DNA of 6,044 nucleotides from JBGSIC01 sp041751875. GTDB taxonomy: Bacteria; Bdellovibrionota; FAC87; UBA2466; JACKAF01. Location of the stretch: the NCBI GenBank assembly GCA_041751875.1, contig JBGSIC010000027.1, positions 1 to 6,044 on the forward strand. The letters are read 5' to 3'. The translations under genes and the position numbers were made by a program. The notes below the pieces were generated by a model. It searched no databases and had not been told where the DNA came from. It saw nothing but the letters and a program-made list of their open reading frames with translations. Below, piece after piece: positions 1 through 4,462 of the stretch. How positions within the stretch are numbered: the stretch's first letter is position 1; each line of letters starts with the position of its first letter.

Positions 1-569
1 CTCGCCGTTTTGGTCGAGGGGGATCCCAACGAGGTTAACTTTTGCATCATTAGCTCTTCGCGCTCTTTGCTTGCTTTAAGTTGATCTTCCAAAAGCTTCT
101 TGGCGCCATCATCCTGCGCTTGTGGCTGCGGTTGTTGCTGCTCTGGCTGAGGTTGAGGCTGTTGCTCATCACCGCCACCTTCCTCTTTTGGTGGTGGAGG
201 GGGAGGAGGAGGCGGGGGAGGTTGAGAACCCTTGTCACTCTTCGCGCCCTCTTTAGCTGCGTGATTTTGTTCTGCGTTCTGCTTAGCCGCTTCCTGCTGC
301 GCTCTTTGCAGTGCCTCTTTTTCTCTTTCTTCCCGGGCTTTCTCTTCCAATTCTGATTTTTGTCCCGGATCGGTAGTTTGATCAGCTTGTCTCTTCAATT
401 CTTCTGCATTCTTTCCATGCTGGTCGGCTTGTGCGCCGGCGTGACTGTCTAAAACGTTCCCGTCTCCCTGAGCGGCTGCCCCGCTCCCCTGACGGTCCAC
501 CGCGAAAGAAAAATGCCCCCATAAGCCGAGCAGTAATAAAAATATGCCGTACTTGGATGCGAATCTCAC
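1..569 (-). CDS. Exported Pro/Gln-rich, charged coiled-coil protein (partial, C-terminus off the left edge)
   Basis: The minus-strand frame is open from the GTG at 569-567 to the left edge (189 full codons). A TAG at 596-594 closes the frame upstream and no ATG lies between, so the GTG is the likely start. The N-terminus MRFASKYGIFLLLLGLWG, then HFSFA, is a classic signal peptide (basic start, Leu-rich core, small residue at the cut) with probable cleavage after about residue 23. There is no lipobox Cys. The mature part begins with a Gly/Ala/Gln-rich stretch. Residues about 53-110 are rich in Glu, Lys, Gln and Ala and probably form a helix or coiled coil. Residues 117-127 are eleven consecutive prolines, followed by a Gly/Glu patch and a Pro-Gln alternation (about 137-150). 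A second charged helix then begins (KKLLEDQLKASKEREEL). I do not recognise a family. It is probably a periplasmic or outer-surface protein with a rigid spacer. The visible part has no enzymatic motif. The ribosome binding site is poor (GGGGG just upstream). Confidence 0.82.
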   Translation of the reverse strand, partial: MRFASKYGIFLLLLGLWGHFSFAVDRQGSGAAAQGDGNVLDSHAGAQADQHGKNAEELKRQADQTTDPGQKSELEEKAREEREKEALQRAQQEAAKQNAEQNHAAKEGAKSDKGSQPPPPPPPPPPPKEEGGGDEQQPQPQPEQQQPQPQAQDDGAKKLLEDQLKASKEREELMMQKLTSLGSPSTKTA

Positions 570-952
570 CTGGCCCCCGGATCTTGGACTTCTCTACTTA
601 TTAAGGAGCAAGAAATGTACCCAGCTTTCCAGGCTACGCGGGCCGCCCGAAACGCCTAATTCGTATACGGGCTGACTTCAACAATGTGGATTCTTCTATG
701 GTTTCAGTGGGTCAGCGCGTGAAAGATAGGGACCGGCCACCTGGCATCTCTAAACAGTTTAACGATGAAGGATGAGGTTGGGTGGCAGGCACACAGTCAG
801 GTAAAGAAAACTTAACCAACCCTATCAATCTCAGCCGCTTTCTTATTTTGACGCTGCACACAAACTTCATTAGCTCAAACACCATACCGTCATGGGTTTG
901 GTCCGGCTAAAACACTTTTCTCCACTCGGCCAAATCCCCTCTTTTTTGCTGA
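570..952. other. Divergent intergenic region (382 bp) with small dyads and no large gene
   Basis: This region separates the minus-strand exported protein from the plus-strand kinase, so it should hold promoters for both. No stretch matches a sigma-70 promoter well. The best -35 for the kinase is TTGACG (848-853), but it has only a poor -10 (TAGCTC, 871-876). Visible structure: a hairpin at 645-672 (GCCCG/CGGGC outer, ACG/CGT inner), a perfect 11-bp dyad TAAACAGTTTA at 751-761, and complementary arms GCCACC (735-740) and GGTGGC (780-785) enclosing that dyad. A further hairpin lies at 877-899 (AAAC-A-CCAT / ATGG-GTTT, 6-nt loop). None is followed by a T-run, so they are not intrinsic terminators. 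A 14-codon ORF is listed separately. Confidence 0.5.
615..659 (+). CDS. Possible 14-residue micro-ORF with an ideal Shine-Dalgarno
   Basis: ATG at 615-617 reads MYPAFQATRAARNA and stops at TAA 657-659. AAGGAG at 603-608 sits six bases ahead of the ATG, which is optimal placement and better than the ribosome binding site of either flanking gene. The peptide has no Cys, no signal sequence and no recognised family. A modest hairpin (645-672) overlaps the last codons and stop. It could be a leader peptide, a tiny protein or a chance match. No convincing promoter was found upstream, and the next large plus-strand gene is about 300 bp away. Only the ribosome binding site supports it. Confidence 0.28.
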   Translation: MYPAFQATRAARNA

Positions 953-1885
953 GTGAGAGTGGGAGACTTTTTGCTACCCGAACGTCTTCAGCAAAAACGC
1001 GCACTAGAAATCCTCCATGATTTGGGAAACTACCTCATGTCTGTGGAAGGACATCTTACGATTCTCGCTTCTGTGTTACCGGAGGGCCAACCTCGTCGAA
1101 GTGTTCAAAAAAAACTCTTTTATGCTAAACAAGCAATCGCAATGCTGAAGGACTACCGCAACACCATTTCACGGTACGAAGAAGTTTCTTTAGCGGACTT
1201 TCAAGCATTGGCTGACGAACTCCGCACTAACTTCAATCACATCGAGACTCTCATTCCGAAGACCCAACGAGATACATCTGATGCCGTCCGCAAAGAAATG
1301 CGTTCGGTTCACACCGCGCTTTGGCATGCGACAGAACTAAGTTTAAGGATCGTCTCTCCTACTCCTGTTAGCACCGCGGGTCATCACTTGGTAAAAGTTA
1401 ACGAGATCGTTAAAACGACGCTCGCGCTGGTTGAAGAAACAGCGCAAGCCTCTTCGGTCGCGTGCTACCTATCTCTTCCAGCGACAAAACTGCACCTCGT
1501 GTCGGGAAACCGTACGGATCTTTCTCGTGTCTTAATGAATCTCTTTCTCAATGCGATCCAAGCGATGCCTCAAGGCGGCAAGCTGAGCATTAAAGCACAG
1601 AATGCAAAAGCGACTGCGTCAGAGAGCCCCATTTCACAATCGTGGGTGCGCATTTCAATTACCGACACGGGACCAGGAATGATTGCGTCGCTACAAGACA
1701 AAATCTTCTTGGATAATTTCTCCACCAAAGGATCACTCCGAGGGATGGGATTGCCCATCGCACGCTGCATTGTCGAAGCGCACCGCGGATCGATCCAACT
1801 TACTTCGGCGCCTCAAAAAGGTACGACATTCCTAGTTTCACTACCGGCCCGGCCACCACGATCACGAAGGCTTAAGAAAACTTAG
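953..1885 (+). CDS. Soluble, sensor-less histidine kinase
   Basis: This is an ATP-dependent protein-histidine kinase for phosphotransfer signalling, probably cytoplasmic because it has no membrane segment. The H-box is at the extreme N-terminus (HDLGNYLMSVEGHLTIL, H22 as phospho-acceptor), resembling the HDLNN-type of NtrB-like kinases. A helical middle region (about 45-140) follows. The HATPase_c domain has an N-box (LMNLFLNAIQAM, N200), G1 box (TDTGPGM, D238), F-box (IFLDNFSTKG, 251-260) and G2 box (RGMGLPIARCIVEAHRG, about 263-279). All key residues look intact. At 310 residues it lacks a PAS, GAF or transmembrane sensor, so input probably comes from a partner protein. No response regulator lies beside it. 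The start is uncertain: GTG 953 directly follows an in-frame TGA (950-952) and has no clear ribosome binding site. TTG 971 has GGGAG (961-965) five bases upstream and would begin MLPERLQQ, six codons shorter. The basic tail (PPRSRRLKK) is unusual but short. Confidence 0.9.
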   Translation: MRVGDFLLPERLQQKRALEILHDLGNYLMSVEGHLTILASVLPEGQPRRSVQKKLFYAKQAIAMLKDYRNTISRYEEVSLADFQALADELRTNFNHIETLIPKTQRDTSDAVRKEMRSVHTALWHATELSLRIVSPTPVSTAGHHLVKVNEIVKTTLALVEETAQASSVACYLSLPATKLHLVSGNRTDLSRVLMNLFLNAIQAMPQGGKLSIKAQNAKATASESPISQSWVRISITDTGPGMIASLQDKIFLDNFSTKGSLRGMGLPIARCIVEAHRGSIQLTSAPQKGTTFLVSLPARPPRSRRLKKT

Positions 1886-1922
1886 GTCGCAAACCAAAAG
1901 ACCCCTCTGCATAGTAATCACA

Positions 1923-1966
1923 CATCGGTGGTAATCGATGACAAATTGCTTCCAAAAACATTTTTA
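1923..1966 (+). promoter_or_regulatory. Candidate promoter and inverted repeat upstream of the 10-codon ORF
   Basis: ATGACA (1938-1943) is 17 bp from TTTTTA (1961-1966), a plausible but weak sigma-70 -35/-10 pair. An inverted repeat CATCG-N8-CGATG (1923-1927 and 1936-1940) overlaps the candidate -35, where a regulator could act. GTAATC is repeated at 1914-1919 and 1931-1936. A promoter is expected here because the upstream kinase ends at 1885 and a terminator sits at 2080-2115. The exact elements are a guess, and TAATAT (1976-1981) is an alternative -10 with no good -35. Confidence 0.25.
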
Positions 1967-2024
1967 AACACTCTCTAATATTCTTTTTCATGAACTCCAA
2001 ATTTCTTACATGGGAGATTTCACG

Positions 2025-2032
2025 AAAGGGGG
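2025..2032 (+). promoter_or_regulatory. Strong ribosome binding site of the 10-codon ORF
   Basis: AAAGGGGG lies six bases before the ATG at 2039. It resembles the G-rich site GGGGGAA ahead of the HDO gene (2134-2140). It selects the 10-codon frame over the overlapping 29-codon frame that starts at ATG 1990, which has no Shine-Dalgarno. Confidence 0.6.
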
Positions 2033-2038
2033 CCTACT

Positions 2039-2071
2039 ATGCGAAAGAAATTCGCCATGCCTTGCTTCTAA
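2039..2071 (+). CDS. 10-residue peptide ORF MRKKFAMPCF, candidate modified-peptide precursor or leader peptide
   Basis: ATG 2039-2041 to TAA 2069-2071 encodes MRKKFAMPCF, behind a well-spaced AAAGGGGG. The peptide has a basic start (RKK), one Cys at position 9 and a C-terminal Phe. Its stop codon is only 8 bases before the stem of an intrinsic terminator, and the HDO and YcaO genes follow. The start codon lies in a small hairpin (GCGAA 2041-2045 with TTCGC 2051-2055). YcaO enzymes act on peptide backbones, often at Cys, Ser or Thr, and short precursor genes commonly precede a partial terminator ahead of the enzyme genes. That makes a minimal precursor possible. A cis-acting leader peptide for attenuation fits the same arrangement. 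I do not recognise the peptide. Without conservation data, translation is supported by the ribosome binding site and position only. Confidence 0.5.
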   Translation: MRKKFAMPCF

Positions 2072-2079
2072 ACAAATAG

Positions 2080-2115
2080 GGCAGCTCCTGGTCATACACT
2101 AGGAGCTGCTTTTTT
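2080..2115 (+). terminator. Strong intrinsic terminator / likely attenuator between the peptide ORF and the HDO-YcaO genes
   Basis: GCAGCTCCT (2081-2089) pairs perfectly with AGGAGCTGC (2101-2109). The stem continues with G-U, G-C and U-A pairs up to a five-base loop (2093-2097), giving about 12 pairs, and is followed at once by TTTTTT (2110-2115). It lies 8 bases after the stop of the 10-codon ORF and 27 bases before the HDO start, leaving little room for a separate promoter. It therefore probably sets a high-peptide, low-enzyme ratio by partial read-through, or acts as a regulated attenuator. Confidence 0.9.
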
Positions 2116-2142
2116 CATGGGTTTTGTTTTTGTGGGGGAAAC

Positions 2143-2793
2143 ATGGCCACTCTAGATTTAACACAAGAGATTGAACATTTTGCTGAGCAGACTCGAACCA
2201 ACAACTCATTCTTCCTGCACGTCTCTGAGGGAAGCCTTACACCCGTTCAACTCGCTCGCTTTCTCTATACGGCTTATTACCTTGTTTTACACACGCCGAT
2301 ACATCTGCACCTGGCCAAGGATCAATCGGTCGCCAAGGGAAACGAATTACTAGCCGCCTTTTTTGATAACAAAATTAAAGAAGAATTTGCTCATCAGGTA
2401 TGGGCCGTCCAAGATCTCACTGCACTGATGAAGGAATATGGAATTACCGAGCTTCCCGAACCCGTACCCGCGGTCAAAGAACTAGCTTCTTTTATCACCG
2501 ATACAATCAGAAAGGATCCCGCTCTCTACTTACCTTACATACTACTTGCCGAGTATTTTACGGTACTCGTTGGCCCCTATTGGACCAAGATGCTAGCCGA
2601 GAAATGTCATATCCCCGCTTCGCTTGTTTCCATTATTGGAAATCACGTCGAACTGGATAAAGAACATGTGGATCACGACCTAGAAGAGCTCCGTGCGCTT
2701 TTAAAGTCTGAATCTCAAGTCAACTACGACGAAGTGCTTCGAACTTCAATGAGCCTCTATGATCGGATCTACCATGAACTTGGCGAAAACTGA
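2143..2793 (+). CDS. Heme-oxygenase-like di-iron oxidase (HDO; TenA/PqqC fold)
   Basis: This is a 216-residue all-helical protein of the TenA/PqqC/heme-oxygenase-like fold, usually annotated as an iron-containing redox enzyme. HDO members use a di-iron centre and O2 for reactions such as decarboxylation, desaturation, N-oxygenation and C-C cleavage (UndA, BesC, SznF, CADD). Candidate metal ligands are visible: E81 and H84 in KEEFAHQVW, E137 in LLAEYF, and H168, D172 and H175 in HVELDKEH. The last group has the H-x3-D-x2-H spacing I recall for the third core helix of HDOs, and E81-x2-H84 resembles UndA. These residues favour a metal enzyme over cofactor-free PqqC or thiaminase TenA. The ATG at 2143 has GGGGG at 2134-2138. 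Its 3' end overlaps the YcaO start, so the two are almost certainly co-translated. An upstream terminator suggests expression by read-through. The substrate is unknown; a YcaO-modified peptide is the natural inference. Confidence 0.88.
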   Translation: MATLDLTQEIEHFAEQTRTNNSFFLHVSEGSLTPVQLARFLYTAYYLVLHTPIHLHLAKDQSVAKGNELLAAFFDNKIKEEFAHQVWAVQDLTALMKEYGITELPEPVPAVKELASFITDTIRKDPALYLPYILLAEYFTVLVGPYWTKMLAEKCHIPASLVSIIGNHVELDKEHVDHDLEELRALLKSESQVNYDEVLRTSMSLYDRIYHELGEN

Positions 2794-3805
2794 TTTATCA
2801 GAAGAACTGCAGACCTATTGCGATAAATTCCCTTTCCCTTCTCCTTGGAAGAAACCCGAACTCTTTGTAGACCAGTTCGTGCTGGGCGAGGACGGCTTGG
2901 AATTGGTAGGTTTGGCTTCCCAAAACGGCTTTGAGACCGTCACCGGAAGTGCCGCTGACTTTAAGCATCCCCCACTGGCTCGAGCGTATTTTGAGCTTTT
3001 GGAGAGAATTAGCGTTGTCGAAGCAGAGGGAGCGCCGCAACTACCCCTCACTCTACGAACTCAGGATGGTAAGCCCTTTTGCACAAAGCGGTGGCCCGAA
3101 CTCGACTCTGTACCCAACAGTAGTCAGAGTAGAAACTCCCGCTCTAATGGCGTTTCGGTCGCGATGGACTGGCAGCAGGCCACGCAAAGCGCGTACGGGG
3201 AACTCGTCGAACGCGACCGCATTCTATCGAGCTGGTTTGGAACCCAGGATCCGAGGCCACTCCCTGACTCCAAACATCTTATTCCCTCGAGCTGGCAAGC
3301 GGAGTTCGATTTCGAACTGGTCGAATTCCCAGCGACGAAAAAGAAAGACCCTTATCATGTATTTGGGGCCTTTTGTTTTCCTAAACGCCTCGAGATACCA
3401 CGCGGCTATGGATTTGGCGCCGCACGCGACCGAGAAGACGCCATAGATCATGCGGTGAAGGAGTGTGCTCAATCGGTTGGCTTTCTGTGGGGCGAAGAAA
3501 TTCCCTCGCTGCAGCTGCCCTTTAAAGCCACACCGGATTATCATCAGGATTTTTATTTGCAGCCCCGAAATGTGGAAACACTAAGACAATGGATCAACCT
3601 GGGTCACAAGCGGTATCGATCCGACTACAAATCACCAGAGGTTTCGACGCCGCTCTTTGTCGAAATCACTCCGAAGCACTTAATCGGAAAATTGGTTGTG
3701 GTTAGAGCAATCGATATACAGAAGATGCCACTCTATTTTGGAATCCATGAACCGCTCATTCCTGAGGGATTTCCTTGGGAACTACGCATTCACCCCGTGG
3801 CATAA
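2759..3805 (+). CDS. YcaO-family ATP-dependent peptide amide-activating enzyme
   Basis: YcaO enzymes use ATP to activate a backbone amide, forming azolines, thioamides or amidines in peptides. Three family blocks are visible: an N-terminal GSAADFKHPPLA with YFELLERIS (63-86), matching the usual GKG...A..sAl.EaiEryS; a central SNGVSVAM with YGELVERDR (129-154), matching sNGlAaG...AllEliERDa; and GYGFGAARDREDAIDHAV with KECAQS (216-239), matching G.Ga..d...Al..Al.E..Q. E79, E148, E151 and E235 are likely nucleotide/Mg ligands. At 348 residues it is a full but lean domain with no fused E1-like or RiPP-recognition module. It ends IHPVA, not the PxPxP tail of azoline-forming cyclodehydratases, so an azole product is not assured. 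The start is ATG 2759 (GAG upstream) or ATG 2774 (GGA upstream, MNLAKTDL), overlapping the HDO gene by 35 or 20 bp. The 3' end overlaps the convergent response regulator by 24 bp, with no terminator seen between them. Confidence 0.9.
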   Translation: MIGSTMNLAKTDLSEELQTYCDKFPFPSPWKKPELFVDQFVLGEDGLELVGLASQNGFETVTGSAADFKHPPLARAYFELLERISVVEAEGAPQLPLTLRTQDGKPFCTKRWPELDSVPNSSQSRNSRSNGVSVAMDWQQATQSAYGELVERDRILSSWFGTQDPRPLPDSKHLIPSSWQAEFDFELVEFPATKKKDPYHVFGAFCFPKRLEIPRGYGFGAARDREDAIDHAVKECAQSVGFLWGEEIPSLQLPFKATPDYHQDFYLQPRNVETLRQWINLGHKRYRSDYKSPEVSTPLFVEITPKHLIGKLVVVRAIDIQKMPLYFGIHEPLIPEGFPWELRIHPVA

Positions 3806-4462
3806 CAACACGTAGGATTCGGGCGAATAAAATACTATCTCTATTCCGATGGGGGTAAGTTTCTTGCGCAAATTGCACAGGTGCACGTCGAGAGTTTTCT
3901 TTTCCACGTGTACTTCTCGCCATACATGATTGATGAGTTCTTGCCTGGTTAGTCGGTGCTGAGGAGCGCGTTCCAAGGTTGTTAGAATCTGAAATTCTTT
4001 TGAAGTCAGCGGAGCCGACTTCTTATCCCCGCACTGCACAATTAAGCGGGTAGGATCCAATTGAAAAGGCGCAGAATGATGCTCTTCTTCTTCAAACTTC
4101 GAAAGGTAGCGATCGACTTTCACGATAAGTTCACTCTTACCGAATGGCTTGGTGAGATAATCCGCTGCTCCCTGACGGTAGCAGAGCCTTAGCGCATCGA
4201 GATCGTCCACTGAGGACACAACAATAAACGGAATGTTGCGAAGCGCTTCGCTTTCCTTACTCAAAAAATCCAGGAATGACTCGTCCTCAAGACGGAGATC
4301 GGCCAAAATGAGGTCCACCTCCTTTACCGACGCCAGCTCTTCCTTAAACGCACCTAGGGTATCCGAAAACTTCAAATCGTAGCGAAGATCAAGACATTCA
4401 CGATAGACAAACTGGGCACTTTTATCGTCTTCGACAATCCAAATTGTCTTACGAGAGTTCAT
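3782..4462 (-). CDS. OmpR/PhoB-type response regulator
   Basis: This 226-residue DNA-binding response regulator is probably phosphorylated by the kinase encoded just upstream. The receiver domain (about 5-120) has the acidic pair D12/D13 (VEDD), phospho-acceptor D55 (LILADLRL), the switch Ser (VVSS, 83-84) and K105 (DYLTKPF). A linker rich in Glu (KFEEEEHH) leads to a C-terminal winged helix (about 140-226) with LTSKEFQILTTLE and the recognition-helix region KKTLDVHLCNLRKKL, typical of Trans_reg_C. The start is ATG 4462 (MNSRKTIWIVEDD), chosen because AAAGGAG lies five bases upstream and the receiver begins there. The frame is open 24 codons further upstream, but that stretch has no ribosome binding site and overlaps the kinase heavily. 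The gene overlaps the kinase stop by 14 bp, indicating translational coupling. The C-terminal Cys in LLCHGVNA is a small oddity. Confidence 0.95.
   Translation of the reverse strand: MNSRKTIWIVEDDKSAQFVYRECLDLRYDLKFSDTLGAFKEELASVKEVDLILADLRLEDESFLDFLSKESEALRNIPFIVVSSVDDLDALRLCYRQGAADYLTKPFGKSELIVKVDRYLSKFEEEEHHSAPFQLDPTRLIVQCGDKKSAPLTSKEFQILTTLERAPQHRLTRQELINHVWREVHVEKKTLDVHLCNLRKKLTPIGIEIVFYSPESYVLLCHGVNA

Noticed and set aside
50..238. Minus-strand 62-codon ORF beginning at an ATG
   Set aside because: It lies in another frame of the exported protein gene, which has a signal peptide and an open frame across the whole stretch from GTG 569.
81..356. Plus-strand 91-codon ORF rich in Leu, Arg and Phe
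   Set aside because: It is the antisense image of the Pro/Gln/Glu-rich exported protein on the minus strand, and its odd composition follows from that.
764..814. 16-codon ORF beginning MKDEVGWQ in the intergenic region
   Set aside because: It has no Shine-Dalgarno, and an ORF this short is expected by chance.
1107..1114. Run of eight A bases in the kinase gene as a possible slippage or phase-variation site
   Set aside because: The frame continues intact on both sides with normal kinase motifs, and a single A8 encoding Lys codons is common.
1938..1967. 9-codon ORF MTNCFQKHF upstream of the 10-codon ORF
   Set aside because: It has only a weak GGTGG ahead of it and overlaps the probable promoter; likely chance.
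2931..3446. Plus-strand 171-codon ORF inside the YcaO gene
   Set aside because: It is a frame shadow; the YcaO frame carries all three family motifs through this region.
3224..3544. Minus-strand 106-codon ORF opposite YcaO
   Set aside because: It is antisense to a well-supported gene, with no ribosome binding site or recognisable motif.
3817..3828. ATTCG-GG-CGAAT inverted repeat near the convergent gene ends as a terminator
   Set aside because: It has a two-base loop, no T-run, and lies inside the response regulator coding sequence.
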